Positions 23,873-35,946 are shown, counted from the first letter of the stretch. The stretch: 64,000 nucleotides of DNA from Neopestalotiopsis rosae (GCA_023078685.1 JALGAS010000002.1:7068001-7132000), one strand, 5' to 3'. Notes: generated by a model not told the origin, from the sequence alone. A program made the numbers and translations.

Positions 23873-24659
23873 GGTTCGGCACGAACCAGGAGCAGTACAT
23901 GAGGCGCACATGACAGGAAATTCTACAGTATGGATTTGGGAGTTTGGAGGCGTTCCGGCTCTGGCGTTTACGGTTTGGATTTGATTTTCGAGCAGGACTA
24001 GGCTGCCACATGATGGATTTCACGGTTTCCTCATGACCACGTTGCATACTATACCACTTATTTTGATCTAAGACGCCATCTGGCCTCGAGTCGACAAGGA
24101 ATTTAGCAATCGTTCATATAATCTGATCAATGTGAGGCACAGATTTTCGGCATCATGACGCAACATTGTGCCATCACCACTCGTCTACACACATTCAATT
24201 GTAGATTGCGTGGCATTCTTACCATCGTCGAAATGTCGTTTGGTACATTTTCGTGCTTGTTTCGAACATGCCCGCTCCATACTTTTCGGATCCTAATACA
24301 ATGCATAAAAATAGACCTGATTTCTATATTTGGCAATTCTCACATGCCTATAGATGTTTGTATGCGGTTTTCAAATTCGAGGAAGGAGTATAGTAGTCAC
24401 TTACAAGCATCTGTCAACTAGGATCATGGTGAACTAACCTTAGCGGTACCCCAGTTGAGCATCCACTCTACTAGATACCCCCGCAAAGGCCTGGACTTTT
24501 TCTTGTAGCGGGAGTCGGGGCTAATGTAACGCTATTTTTACCTACCCAGCAACCCTGACGTAGGCATCCGTCCCGCCATTGTAAATTGAAAAAGAAAAAG
24601 TCGCGTCTCGATCAACCGCGTTTAGTGAGACCCCAGTACCACTACCACCAGGACCGACC
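23873..24659. other. Intergenic between the RING gene and Hus1
   Basis: Contains the 3' flank of the RING gene and the Hus1 promoter. No coding or RNA signal recognised. Confidence 0.55.
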
Positions 24660-25984
24660 ATGAGGTTCAAGACGGAGCTGAAGAATGTACGGACATTCTC
24701 AAGTAAGCATAATCATTGAGTCGCGTTCCGATTCCGGATGGCTCTCTCTGACAGTAGCATCTAGAGCTCACAGCGGCTCTCTCGTCGCTCGAGAAGATCG
24801 CATGGATGCGTCTAGACGATGAGACGGTGCGCTTCACCGTGATACCAGACCAAGGTTCACAAGTATGGGCGTACGTCGCATGACCTCCCTATGAAGCGCA
24901 ACTGCCATTCATATATTTCTCTGGAGTGGATCTGACCATGGTACTCGGCTTGATATTTAGTTCGCTGTCAATGGACCATATTTTCGATTCGTACCAACTT
25001 CAGTCCGCCGAGCCGTCCAACACGATCAACCTTGAACTACCCTTGCTCCCGCTGCAGCGCGCCCTCAAATCTGCCGTCAACGGCACGTCGGCCAGCTTGC
25101 GTTTGACAAAAAAGGACGGTATACCCCTCTTGTCCATGACCATTACAACGTCGACATCCAACAGCAACACCTCGGGCGCACCGTCGCGGTTCGGGCCGAC
25201 AGCCGGGGCAGCAGGCAGGAGCAGACGCAACAATCACAACGACCTGGACGAGGCGGAGCGCCTCTTTGGTGCTGGCGATGACGACGATGACGGTATTTTC
25301 AACGTGGAGCCTCTCGAGACGCACCTGAACCGCGAGCGCGAAAAGATTGTCACCCAGGACATACCCGTGCGCGTGCTGCACCCGGAGCACGTCGAGACAA
25401 TTATGCAACCAAAGGTGCGCGAGCCCGACGTACACATCCAGCTGCCGGCCCTCCTCTCCCTCAAGGCCGTCTCGGATCGATTCACCAAGCTTGCGCTGGC
25501 GGCCAGGGCGGGCGGTGGGAATTCTGGCGGCGGCGGCAACAGCCTTTCGTACTCGCCTAAGCTTGAGATCTCAGCCAATATGCACGGATCGCTCCGGTTG
25601 AGCCTGCACGCCGAGACTCTTGACATTGCGAGTCAGTGGGATAATCTGGAGAACCCGTTGCTGGATCCTGGACAGCTAAATTGCCCGATTGAGGAACATC
25701 CTTCTACCAAATTCAGGGAGGAAGGTCCGGACAAGTGGGCAACTGTACGTGTCGACGGCAAGGACTGGAGCAAGGTGCTGAGCGTGGGTCGTCTCGAGGG
25801 ACGAGTCATTGCTTGTTTTGCCGACGAGCATGCTCTAATTCTGTACGTCTACGTGCCTCAGTACGACGATGTAGGATCGGAGGATAGTGTTGTGACAGTG
25901 AGTTACTTCCCCTCTGTTCGCTTTCCCTTGGTTTGGATATCTACTGACGAGTTCTAGTACTATGTTTCGTCTTACAGCTTATAG
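24660..25984 (+). CDS. hus1: Checkpoint protein Hus1 (9-1-1 clamp subunit)
   Basis: Subunit of the Rad9-Hus1-Rad1 sliding clamp that is loaded at damaged DNA and activates the ATR-type checkpoint in the nucleus. Four exons (24660-24702, 24765-24870, 24961-25897, 25958-25984) encode about 370 aa. The N-terminus is diagnostic: MRFKTEL, then [17 protein letters not shown] and a [15 protein letters not shown] segment, matching the first half of the PCNA-like fold. The last exon codes only YYVSSYSL. Two low-complexity insertions stand out: an Asn/Arg/Asp-rich stretch including GAGDDDDDG near residue 170 and a Gly/Asn run ([10 protein letters not shown]) near 240. Both are probably surface loops that lengthen the fungal protein relative to animal Hus1. 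Confidence 0.92.
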
Positions 25985-26548
25985 AATGTTTTGATCATGG
26001 GTCTTTCTTGATACGGATCAACAAAATGAACGGGTAGGGCTAATATGATAGAAACCTACTTTGTATGACATGACGAATTATGATGGGATGATGTTTATTA
26101 AATGGCGTTCAGCAAGCATTGGCCTGGTATTGCTCCGGCATCGCTTATCGACTAGAGATAGGTAAACATGTAATTATCAGACAAAGGCAATGTTACAATA
26201 CATAAGTCGGATTACTGAGCATGTTTAAATTGAAAAGGAGTCATTCTGCAGCTCTTTTCTCAACTGTCCCTAAAGTACTTCTACCTGATGGTCATATATA
26301 ACATTTTGCATTGTTTCGTGGCACTGACAAGAATTTGAGGAGTTTAAGATCTATTCAAGATCTGTTTTATACGCCAGCGCTTCGCAGCTTCCAAGCAGAT
26401 CAAATGCAGTAATCTATGAGAACTAAGATCCAACCCCTTCCGGGACCCCCTTGAATGGAACTTCTTTCCAAGCATCGAAAGAAGAGGTCCCTTCACGGGA
26501 GGCAACCAAGCGCAAGTCAGCGCCATCCAATCAACAAGATCACGTCAT
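25985..26548. other. Intergenic, convergent 3' flanks
   Basis: AT-rich spacer between the convergent Hus1 and zinc-knuckle genes. No gene seen. Confidence 0.6.
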
Positions 26549-27205
26549 TTAAGCTCTGCGTCCCTTGACCGGAGCAATGATACCGCCCTGGAGGAGCTGG
26601 CGTTTCTTGCCATCACCACCGACAATCACGTCCACCTCGTCGTTGGCACCCTTGCGGCTCTTTTGGCCGTTCAGAGCAGTAGGAGGCAGCGCCGGCCCGA
26701 TGGTCTCACAGTCGCGGGCCAGGTGGCCCAGCTTGCCGCAGCGGCGGCAGTCGACGCCGGCGAGCCAGGCCACGGTCCTGGCGTGGCGCTGCTTGTGCTT
26801 TGCGTGGTCGGCGCGCTCCTTGGCGATGCGGGCGGCGCGCGCGGCGCAGTCGCGCTGCTGGTGGTCGTAGGCGCCGCACTCGTGGCAGGCGCGGTAGCTC
26901 ATGCCCGCGGCGTTGCCGATGACGGTCTGGCCGCGGCGGCGGTGGTAGTAGACGACTTCTTCCTGCTGCTTCTTGGTCTTGTCGTTGGCCTTGTCATCTG
27001 AGGTCTTGGCTGCTGCCGCCTTCTCCTTGGCGGGCTGCTGAGGAAGAGAGGTGCCAGGAGCGGTGCTTTCGCTGTCCTTTGTGCTGCACACCGATGGGGT
27101 GGTGGCAGCGGTGGTCGCGACGCTGATGTCGGAAGAAGAGATCTCGTCACTCCACTGCATTATGCGGGGAATAGTCCAAACGGAGGAAGTCAATGTAGCA
27201 GACAT
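26549..27205 (-). CDS. CCHC zinc-knuckle protein
   Basis: Intronless gene of 218 aa, start ATG at 27205. Two retroviral-type zinc knuckles with exact C-x2-C-x4-H-x4-C spacing lie at residues 107-120 (CHECGAYDHQQRDC) and 153-166 (CRRCGKLGHLARDC). They are separated by an Ala/Arg/Lys/His-rich helix. The N-terminal 80 residues are Ser/Thr/Ala-rich and probably disordered. Such knuckles bind single-stranded RNA or DNA. It could be an RNA-processing factor or a domesticated gag-like gene. No protease or reverse transcriptase lies nearby, which argues against a live element. Function unknown. Confidence 0.78.
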   Translation of the reverse strand: MSATLTSSVWTIPRIMQWSDEISSSDISVATTAATTPSVCSTKDSESTAPGTSLPQQPAKEKAAAAKTSDDKANDKTKKQQEEVVYYHRRRGQTVIGNAAGMSYRACHECGAYDHQQRDCAARAARIAKERADHAKHKQRHARTVAWLAGVDCRRCGKLGHLARDCETIGPALPPTALNGQKSRKGANDEVDVIVGGDGKKRQLLQGGIIAPVKGRRA

Positions 27206-28057
27206 TTTGAATGTATTGGTGACTGTGGGAAGCTGGAAGGAACGAAGCGGTTATTGGAAAATAGTTTTCTTGTGCCGGACAAGAAAATGAATGTGACTGG
27301 AGCTGGGACTGTTCTTGCTGTAGTTGTTGACAAGATGTCGAATTGTTCTAGAGCTTGGAGGCTTGATTGACTGGTGCTTGATGAGGTGATCTGTTAATGG
27401 AAGCTGTTGCTAATGAGGATGATAGAAAAGATTGGGAGGTATGGCATCAACAGCAGGGGATTATATAGACAATTTGGAATCGTCTTCCTGAGGCTATTGT
27501 CTTTCAGGCTACCAGTCTGTGTGTAGTATAACAAAGTAATGTTTTACAGGATAATTTCGTGTGATAATGATCACAAGAAATTGTGCAATTTCTTTGTTCA
27601 CTTGGGCATGATTGTAGTTGCGAGCACTAGAGAAAGAAGAAAGACATTCAAAGAGGACTGGATGGTTGTCCATGCCTTTATACCATGGACACTATGGAAA
27701 AGTGTCTTTGAGTGGGGGTTGATTTGCACCCGGAGAAAGGTAAGGTTTATGAAGTTCCTTGGGAAGGGGTCTCATTGCATCTCTTTCTCCGCGATGGAGA
27801 CGCAGGGTGGAAGCCTGAACGAAAGTTTGGTCATAGCCTGAAAACCTTGCTGGCTCTTAGCTACAGCCGACTTTCGTGTCCTTGATGGAAGAACAAAGCT
27901 GTATGAATGTCTTTGAGACGCACTTAAATTATCCATTCATGATCAATGACCCGAGGTGCACGGAACCTGGTGTAGGTAATCATCAACAGAACTCGAGTAA
28001 ATTGTTGTCCACTATCCTGTTTTGTCCAGCATGATGATGGCGCGTGGGAGAAGAATG
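27206..28057. other. Intergenic
   Basis: Promoter side of the zinc-knuckle gene on the left and 3' flank of the C2H2 regulator on the right. No supported gene. Confidence 0.55.
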
Positions 28058-30611
28058 TCACTTGACCAAGTCTTGAAGTAAAGGGTTCAATACCGAGTAA
28101 AACCTTCGCGCGATCTCCCAGTGGCCGATACGTCGCAACAAGTCCACCGCTCTGCATAATGAACTTGAATCGATCGTAGAAATCCGATTCATACGTCCGT
28201 TGGCGCCGTCTGCATCATACCTCTTCATGGGTGGGGGAGTTTGGAACTCTGGGAGATTCATATCCTCCTGCGCAACAACAAGAGGCTCTCCGGATGTTCC
28301 AAATTTCATATAACAGCACATTACAAGTGATGCATAGAACAGGGCCTTGGGTACATGGATTGCAGGCTCCAGACCGACAGGCAGGTTGTCTGTGATTGAA
28401 ATGAGAAGATACGCGTGCAAGACGCTCCGTCTTGCTTCTGGCGATGCTGCCCATTCGCGTACAGTCTCCACGACTTGTGCCGCGCTAGAATCTCCATTGC
28501 GGCCAACAGCACGCTCCAAAATATCAATCTCGGCATACAAGGTCAAGAACCCAGTATACCAAAGGATCATGAGATTGGCCAAGTGATATTGCTGTAGTGA
28601 TTGATGGAAATCACGATACCATTCAAGTAGCGAGTCCCGAAAAGGCGTCACATCTGTGAAATTTTGAGTACAGGCTCTGGTCTCTTGGATCGACGCAATA
28701 ATGCCAGCAAGTGATGCATAAATATAAATCTCAGACGGGTGAGTGGGCCCCTGGGATAACGCGCCATATGCAGACGTATATCCATTGGCTGACTCATCTG
28801 CTGGTCGAGTCCTTCTGAGAATGGCATGCCACTGTGCTGCTGCTGTAGCTGAAAACAGCTCTTCGGAAGTACATTTGGGCAATTTTCTAGGCTGGTGACG
28901 TAGTAGAGGCTCGTGGTGGTAGATTGTTGCGAATTCGGAATCATGGATATATAGTCCCAGAACCAAGCGTGCCTTTTCCTCGTTCTGAGCCCAGTTTTTC
29001 CAGGCCTCGTCAATATCAACGCCTTCTAGTTCGTGAGCTGTTGGAAAAGTGTTATCGACACGGAAAAATCCCGCTTGACGTGCCCAGGCTACTACCGTGC
29101 CAGAAAAGCACTCGGCCATGTAAAGATCCTGAGGGTATCCGGAGAGCATCCCGAAAGTCTGTCCAATGATGGCTGCCTGTGTAAGTGCCAACGTTTCTCG
29201 GCCGTCATAACCAACGTAGTTTTCCCACTATGGTGACTATCAGTATCACTCTGACATATGGCTAAGGAACAAAAAACGGAAAGAAACAGGAAAGTATATA
29301 GGGAACTTACGGTTGCCAAGACGGCTTTGTTTAGAATCTGGAAGATTTTGCGACCTTGAGCTGAGGCACTTGGGGTGCCTACGAAAAGAGCGCCGATAGA
29401 ACAAATAGATAAAAGGAGGAGCGCGTTCTCTGTAGACACACGAAACGTCGGCGCGTGGATCAAAGGGAGAACAGGATGAAACTTGGTGAAATATAGTTTG
29501 ACGCAAAGATTCTAGAATGGAAATTAGAGCTGATCCCCTTAAATGTTGGGGGCCGAGAAGGTGGAACATGTGCTTGATGCCTTCACTTACCAAGAATGCA
29601 GCTGACGGGAGTACAGTCTTACGCACAGAAGGATGTAATCTCTGCGTCAGCCCCTCTCGATACGCATCATCCACACTGGCCTCGACATTGGCGGATGCAT
29701 TTGAGTCCTGTGTGGGTGAGTCCGCAATGACCCGGGTATGCCAGTTGGCCTGCACCGCAGATAGGAGCTCTCGGGGTCCCACGGAGGCGTTTCGCGAACG
29801 ACCTAGCCCCTCGCCGGTGATGTCCATCCCACGGGCTTCTGGCGAATCCTCAGGAGCAAGGCCCCATTCAGATATCGCAGCGGATATGGAAAAGTTCAAG
29901 GCATCCACGTCAAACTCGGCCCACGAAGGCCAGACTGGCTCGGAGGTGTCGAGACTGTCTCCAATAGGGTTCACATCAGCAATGGTGTGCAAGCGATTAA
30001 AGCCCACTCCTGGCGGCCCAAGGGGGAACGCAGGAAGGACTGCCGAGTAGTCATTTTGCGGAGGGCAGGTTGGTCCATCTTGGGACAGTCCCACCGGCGT
30101 CTCGGATGCCCTAGGCATGGATGATGCCATGTCGCCGGCACTGCGCGACGGAGTAAACGCCATGCAATCATCTTGTCGACTCAACTGGCTGGTGTCATCG
30201 CCGCTGGGCGGGCCGTCAATATGGCACGCTGTCGGAGAGGGCAACGCGACACTCGTGTCGTTCTCGCCGGAATGAGAGCGCGAGTGTCGGAGAAGCGAAT
30301 CACTAATATAGTATCTTAGTCAACAGACTGCCGAAACGGGGACATTGTGTAAGACCCTACTGGCGACTATAGCTTTTCCCACACAGATGACACGTAAAAG
30401 GCTTCTCCTTTGTATGAGAGCGAATATGGCGGACGAGGTGTTCCGTTTTGGAGAAACCTTGGCCACATTCTGTACACCTCTTGTTGCGAAGGTCGCGTGA
30501 TCTCGCGCTGCCTCGATTGACGCGAGAGGTCGCGGGTGTGAGAAGAGGCATGCCTGTCGTAGCCGGAGAGGCGTTTGCGGCAGGTACTACGCTGCGCTGA
30601 GCGGTGCTCAT
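28058..30611 (-). CDS. C2H2 zinc-finger transcription factor with fungal_trans domain
   Basis: Four exons (30361-30611, 29591-30302, 29311-29511, 28058-29227) give about 777 aa. Two tandem C2H2 fingers lie near residues 53-100: CTECGQGFSKTEHLVRHIRSH, written here as its first 20 residues CTECGQGFSKTEHLVRHIRS plus H, and a second beginning CHLCGKSYSR. The second finger is completed only after splicing out the 58-bp intron at 30303-30360. A disordered Ser/Pro region follows, then a middle homology domain (YFTKFHPVLPLIHAPTF; ALTQAAIIGQTFGMLSG; LYIHDSEFATIYHHEP). C2H2 plus fungal_trans is a regular architecture for regulators of fungal metabolic genes. It sits at the left edge of the catabolic run at 31-43 kb and is the obvious candidate to control it (inference). 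The start is the first ATG of the finger exon; an extra upstream exon cannot be excluded. Confidence 0.87.
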
Positions 30612-31235
30612 TAGGCCCACAGACCGTGCCGATACTACCTAGGTAACAGCCAGACAGGCGCTGGTACGATACCCAATTGAGAGAAGCAGGAGAAGTGCGG
30701 GACCAAGTTTCTTGGTCAATGAATGAAACGGGCACTGCGAGTCTGTCGGTGAAGTACGGGGCTTGAATTAGTGTGACAAGACATGAGGTTTCGATTTGCG
30801 AACCCAAGCCATTAGCGCAGCTGGGGCCATATGAATCACTAAACTACAGTACTAATGCAGGAAAGGCATTGTACAGTATAGCATGTACCGAGATAAAATA
30901 GAAAAACCTGGGGTAATTCACACCTTTATTTTACAAGTGCTATGTACCCCACACTCACGTTCTTCTTTCCCGTTGCTTCCGGCAAGTAAACATGGCAATG
31001 CATGCAGAAGTAGCTCTTGGCTTTTCCACCCTCAAGGTGTAACAACAAGATTCTTGGCGGTAGGCATATGATATATCAGAATCAATAATTTCGCGTTATG
31101 GAAAGTCCATCTAGCTTTTACCTAACGAGCATCTGAAGATTCCCATGCTACTGACCGCATTCTTCCTCTTTTCTGGCAGCAGTCTCCCATATTTGTCCTA
31201 GTTCACATATGGGTGCAAGAACAGAGACGGCTCTG
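30612..31235. other. Intergenic, promoter of the C2H2 regulator
   Basis: Contains the upstream region of the regulator and the 3' flank of the thioesterase gene. No gene supported. Confidence 0.5.
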
Positions 31236-32221
31236 CTAAAGTCTTGGTTTTCTCGAAGTCTTGTCCCGTAGCCGAACCAGAGCCTCTTGAGAACCAGAGA
31301 GTATCAAGCGACCACTCTTCATATCCCACATGCGCTGAGATACTAGCACCCTTCCGTCGGCACCCCATGTGGTGTCGCGTTCGAGAACGATCCACTCATC
31401 TACGCGAACCTGCGGATCATGAAAGGAAACATTGTGCGTCAGACTGGCGCCTAGCATGATGTTGCGCATGCCCTTGCCAACCGCCACCGGGTTTGCTGCC
31501 AATGCTGCCCCAAAGGCAAACTCATCAGACGCGTACGCGAGCGCCGCCAGATGAAGCGCGGAGTTGTCGCTCGACAGGGGCGGCGCGCGAACGAAACCCC
31601 AGAGGCGAAAAGACGAAGGATCCTCGTCCATGTCCATCTTCAGCGGCCTCCAGTCGAAGGGAAAGTCGGCAGCATCGAGCTTGTTCATATTTACCGACTT
31701 GTCAAGCATGGAGGTCTGCATCATGCGCATCGCGCTCGGGTCAACGTCGTCTGGCCCAGCACCATCGAGGTCAGGCTTGGGCGTGCCGTACCGCAGTACG
31801 TTGCCGTTGGTACCCGCGGCACTCTGAAAGGAGATGACGGCGATATAGACGCAGGATTGCGCCTGGAGAGCGCGCACAGTCCGCGTCGCGTAGGAACGCC
31901 CATCTGCCGTCCGCTCGACTTCGTACCTGATATCCTCTCCTGCGCTTGCTGGTGCTAGGAAGGAGGACTGTGATGAGTACGGTCGAAAAGTGTCGGCTAC
32001 CGTGGCACTGGCTGCCGAAACGGATTGCGCGACCAAGAGACCTCCAAGAACTGATCGGGCATTTGCGTGGGAGGCCAGAGGTCTTGATAGCAGTGAGCGC
32101 GCATACCTGAAGAATGTACGGCGTGACTGGTTTCTTACCTTGCATTTATAAAAGTCTGCGTGCTAGTTGCTGGTACTGGCTTTACGGCAACGATGCCCTC
32201 AATAAGGGCCTGTGCTGGCAT
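31236..32221 (-). CDS. TesB-type acyl-CoA thioesterase
   Basis: Double-hotdog thioesterase that would hydrolyse acyl-CoA to free acid and CoA. Two exons (32139-32221, 31236-32082) encode about 309 aa. I placed the acceptor at 32083-32084 because this gives the family-like segment FINARPLASHANARSVLGG and a normal 56-bp intron; an alternative acceptor would leave an intron of only 32 bp. Further family signs are GGLLVAQS near residue 45 and the C-terminal half with ALAYASDEF, ASLTHNVSFHDP and ERDTTWGADGRVLVSQRMWD. These include the Asp, Thr/Ser and Gln region used for catalysis in TesB enzymes. The protein ends in Pro-Arg-Leu, a weak non-canonical variant of PTS1. The gene is divergent from the P450, about 590 bp away, and could process acyl-CoA intermediates of the same pathway (inference). 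Confidence 0.87.
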
Positions 32222-32810
32222 TGTGGGTTGTGGGAGTTCACCGTGATTAATTTAATCGCTGGAGAAAACACAGGCAACTCGAGCCAGGGCTTGAAAGAGC
32301 TATCACAAGTTCCAACTACATATCGTCACGGATAAAGCGACATTCGGACAGGAAGCCTCGGTAAATATAGTTTCAGTTGCACTCACGGTCACTTTGATGT
32401 CAGAACCTTGCTACGGCATGTCCAACAACAGACGCACATATTAAATGGAGTCCTCGCCAATTGGCCGTCATGAAAACAAGCATTGTATCCATCAAGACCC
32501 GCTTATGGTGCATCGACCGGCGGTACAGGGGCATGCAATACTGTGTAGTAGGTAGGTAGCCAACAACCAACAGCTTCACTGCATATCGCGCGTTACAGTG
32601 CATTGTGGTGTGGACCCGCTAGCAGACATGGCTAAACAGATCACAATGCTTATGTACTCTCTGGCCCCGGGCCTCTGTCACCTTTTCTCATTGCCCATTC
32701 TCTTGACGCCTTGAATGTAAAGGCTGGAGATTCCTCTTCACGATACTCGGAACACCTGTGATGCTCTAGTCTTGATAATCAGAGATCCTTGGTTTTCACA
32801 ACATTACACC
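32222..32810. promoter_or_regulatory. Shared divergent promoter, thioesterase / P450
   Basis: Bidirectional spacer of about 590 bp between two divergent cluster genes. I see no strong TATA box or palindrome, so only the position marks it as a joint control region. Confidence 0.35.
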
Positions 32811-34780
32811 ATGGACTTTCATAGCGTTGTGTTTGTCGGCGCAAAATACGCCGCCTTGCTCTTGGTCCCCTATGTAAGTTATTCAGGTCTTCAGAGCGAT
32901 ACAATATTGACCTGTCATTAAGATCTTGCTTATAGTCGGTTACCGAGTATTCTTTCACCCTTTAAAGAATTATCCAGGACCGACCATTGCAAAAGTATCA
33001 AATGCCTACCCAGGGTTCTACGCTGTTTTCATGCGTCTTCATTTGCGCACGTACCTCGATCTGAAGAAGTATGGTAAGCAGATGTGTCTATTGCAACACG
33101 ATTTTCACAAAACAGCCTTACTTGATGTTTTATCGGGCTGGCTTGGTGGACTATATATGATAATTTCAATTTGATCATACATTACTAACCTGGATATCAG
33201 GTCCCGTCATGCGTCACGGCCCAGATAAGCTCATTTTCAACTCGGCTGAAGCTCTCCAAGGTTGTACACCCCCAATCCGCTACTCAAGCATGTCCCTAAC
33301 TGACTTAATCGTGAAGATATATACAACAACGAAAGAGTCGGTAAATCACACATATATACTCTGACGGTAACTGCGGGCAAGCCAAGTATTTTCAACGTGC
33401 TTGATAAGAGCCAGCATAGAATTAAGCGGAAGCTTATTGGGCAAGCCGTTTCTGAAAAGGCCATGCGGACTTTTGAGCCAACCCTGGCCGAGCAGGTAGA
33501 TATCCTCATGGGCCAGCTGACCGAGTGCTCGGAAAAGTCAGTCAGCACCAACATGACGGACCGGTTCAAACGGCTGGGCTTGGATATCGTCGGACTTTTG
33601 GCCTTTGGGTTTCCTCTGAATATGCAGACAGACCCAACCTACCGGTTCGTCATACGCGGGCTCAACGTGGGAGGATATCAGTTTCACTGTTTCATGCAAT
33701 ACCCACTGCTGAAAAAGCTGAGGCTAGACCAAGTCCTGGTTCTCATTGGCAAAAAGCAGCGGAACGAGTACCTGCGCATGTTGCAGCTCATGATCAAGAG
33801 CCGCCTCGCGGAAGAACCACAGTAAGCAACTTGAAGTTCCATTGCTTCACTTTTCGATACTGTGTCATGAGCAAATATCAGTTGATCGCTAATACATTGC
33901 AGTGCCAAGAATGATCTTTACTCGTCTGTCGTCGATTATCTCGATAATCCAAACGATGGAATTACTACCAGTCAGCTGTGGTCTGAAGCATTGTTCCTAT
34001 TTCCAGCTGGTACGTGATCCTCTGAATAAGGAGAAGACTAGAAAGACTCAGAGAGACAACCATACCTTCAACGCTGAACAGTCAATTTTATGACATACAT
34101 AAAAGTCAGCTAATACTCTCCCAGGCGGCGATACGACAGCAACCGCGCTGAGCGCATTGTTCTTCTATCTATCCCGACATCCTGAGGTGTACAGCAAATT
34201 GGCCAAGGAGATCCGCAGCACCTTTGCCAATGCATCTGAGATCCAGGGAGGCCCACAGCTTTCGGGTTGCAAGTATTTGCGCGCTTGCATCAACGAATCC
34301 CTCCGCATGACGCCGCCAGTCAGCGGCACCCTTTGGAGGGAGCACGACCGGAACGACAAGCAGCCATTCGTTGTGGATGGGCACGTCATTCCCCCGGGGA
34401 CGCAGGTGGGTGTCAGCATCTACTGCATCCATCACAATGAAAAGTACTTTCCCCAACCGTTCGACTTTAGCCCGGAGCGCTGGCTGGTGGATGACGAGGC
34501 TGCTCTCCGGCGCATGAACTCGGCGTTTTGCCCCTTTTCCGTTGGTGCTCGAGCATGTGCGGGAAAGGCCATGGCCTACTTGGAAATGAGCTTGGTGGTA
34601 GCAAAGACATTTTTCAAGTTTGATTTCGAGGTCCCGCCTGGCGACTTGGGGCAAGTTGGCGCTGGTCAAGCAGGGAGAACAGACGGTCGAGACAGAACGG
34701 ACGAGTTCCAGTTGTATGACATTTTTGCTGCCATGCATGATGGTCCAAATTTGTTGTTCCGTCCTCGGGGCGATGTCTAG
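32811..34780 (+). CDS. Cytochrome P450 monooxygenase
   Basis: Heme monooxygenase of the ER membrane, about 513 aa in six exons: 32811-32873, 32923-33073, 33201-33260, 33317-33821, 33903-34009 and 34125-34780. An N-terminal helix (residues 5-30) is split by the first intron and followed by the fungal hinge VFFHPLKNYPGP. The I-helix oxygen-activation motif is AGGDTT, split by the fifth intron. The K-helix ExxR is ESLR, the PERF-like motif is FSPERW, and the heme-binding loop is FSVGARACAG with the axial cysteine intact. All key residues are present, so it should be functional. The internal sequence DIYNNERVGKSHIY is typical of fungal secondary-metabolism and detoxification P450s. It would hydroxylate or O/N-dealkylate an aromatic or hydrophobic substrate using an external CPR reductase. 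It is convergent with the ring-cleavage dioxygenase (170 bp between stops). Confidence 0.94.
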
Positions 34781-34950
34781 GTTCTAGATCAGTTGACATA
34801 ACGTTGGAATGGGTATGATTCAATCTGTCTGTACACGCTCGTTTCGGTTAGTAAACACCATTTTGAATCTCAATCCCTCTGACGATGAAAGCGGAATGTA
34901 AACCAAGTCATATTTTAATAAGTCCTATTTAATTATGATGACCTCTGCAT

Positions 34951-35946
34951 TTAATCAACGTCCAGGACAGGGAGTCCATTTTCAATAACCACGCCTGGCC
35001 CCATTTCTCCCACTGCTTTGGTAGCCAACTCTGCCCGTAACCGAGCAGCCTCCTCTTCTTGTACCAAGACAAAGTCATATGTTAACAGGCGCGTGCCAGC
35101 TTTTATATTGTACTTTTGCGCAAGCGCCTCATCTACCGTGCCCAAGTCGACGATCAAGCTCTCCTTGACGCCAAACACGGGGTCCGACGTTTCGTACGGG
35201 TCGCCGCGCGGGTACAGCGCCGTGATCAGGGGGTCCCAGCCGGGCTTGCGCAGCATAAAGTGGATGTGGCCCGGCCGGTTGGGATGCCGGTGCAGGTGCG
35301 TCAGCATGGCGCCCACCGGGCCGTCCATGGGGATCGGGTAGGGCACCGGCACCACGGCGGTGAAGTAAAACATGCCGTCGTCGCCGCTGCGCAGCACGGC
35401 GCGCCCGTCCGGGTGCTCGCGGTTCGGGTTCTGCACGTCGTAGAAGCCGTGCGCGTCGCCCTCCCAGACGTCGGCCACGACGTCCGGGATCGGCCGCCCG
35501 CTGACGTCGCGGACCGAGGCCAGGACAAAGAGCTTCGCGGCCTCCTCGTCCCCGTGCAGCGTGTAGCCATTATCGGCGACGGGGGCGTCGTGCGTGTGGA
35601 ACGGCCCCAGCACGGTGCCCTCGGTGGCGTGGCCATGGCGCGGGTGGTTGATGGCGTCCACCAGGAGGCTCACGCCCAGGGTGTCGGAGAGCAGGATCAC
35701 CTCGGCGCGCAGGTCGTTACTGATCTGGCCCGCCGCGGTGAGAAAGTCAATGCCCGTCTGCCACTCGGCCGTAGTGAGGCGCGTCTCGCGCACAAAGTCG
35801 TGCAGGTGCGAGACCAGCCGGTCAAAGACGTAGCGCGAGCGCGCCTCGGGGCACTGGTTGTTCAGGATCTTGACGTTGTCGGTGATGTTGTCCGTGGTCA
35901 GGTCCTTCATGGGAGGGATCTCCGAGACGGGCTGACAGCGCGACAT
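34951..35946 (-). CDS. Intradiol ring-cleavage dioxygenase (catechol / hydroxyquinol 1,2-dioxygenase-like)
   Basis: Intronless, 331 aa, start ATG at 35946. Non-heme Fe(III) enzyme that opens a catechol or hydroxyquinol ring between its hydroxyls to give a muconate or maleylacetate-type product. The N-terminal helical dimerisation domain (about 1-110) resembles hydroxyquinol and catechol 1,2-dioxygenases. The catalytic beta-sandwich carries the four expected ligands: Tyr in HGFYDVQ, Tyr in VPVPYPIP, and the His pair in RPGHIHF. FDR-LVSHLHDFVRETRLT and the LGPFHTHDAP entry segment also fit. The gene is much richer in G and C at third codon positions than its neighbours and lacks introns. That could mean strong codon bias or acquisition by transfer. 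Together with the flavin hydroxylase at 38.2 kb it defines an ortho-cleavage route. Confidence 0.93.
   Translation of the reverse strand: MSRCQPVSEIPPMKDLTTDNITDNVKILNNQCPEARSRYVFDRLVSHLHDFVRETRLTTAEWQTGIDFLTAAGQISNDLRAEVILLSDTLGVSLLVDAINHPRHGHATEGTVLGPFHTHDAPVADNGYTLHGDEEAAKLFVLASVRDVSGRPIPDVVADVWEGDAHGFYDVQNPNREHPDGRAVLRSGDDGMFYFTAVVPVPYPIPMDGPVGAMLTHLHRHPNRPGHIHFMLRKPGWDPLITALYPRGDPYETSDPVFGVKESLIVDLGTVDEALAQKYNIKAGTRLLTYDFVLVQEEEAARLRAELATKAVGEMGPGVVIENGLPVLDVD

Noticed and set aside
32107..32138. 32-bp intron for the thioesterase
   Set aside because: Below the usual fungal minimum; the acceptor 24 bases further downstream gives a 56-bp intron and a better family match.
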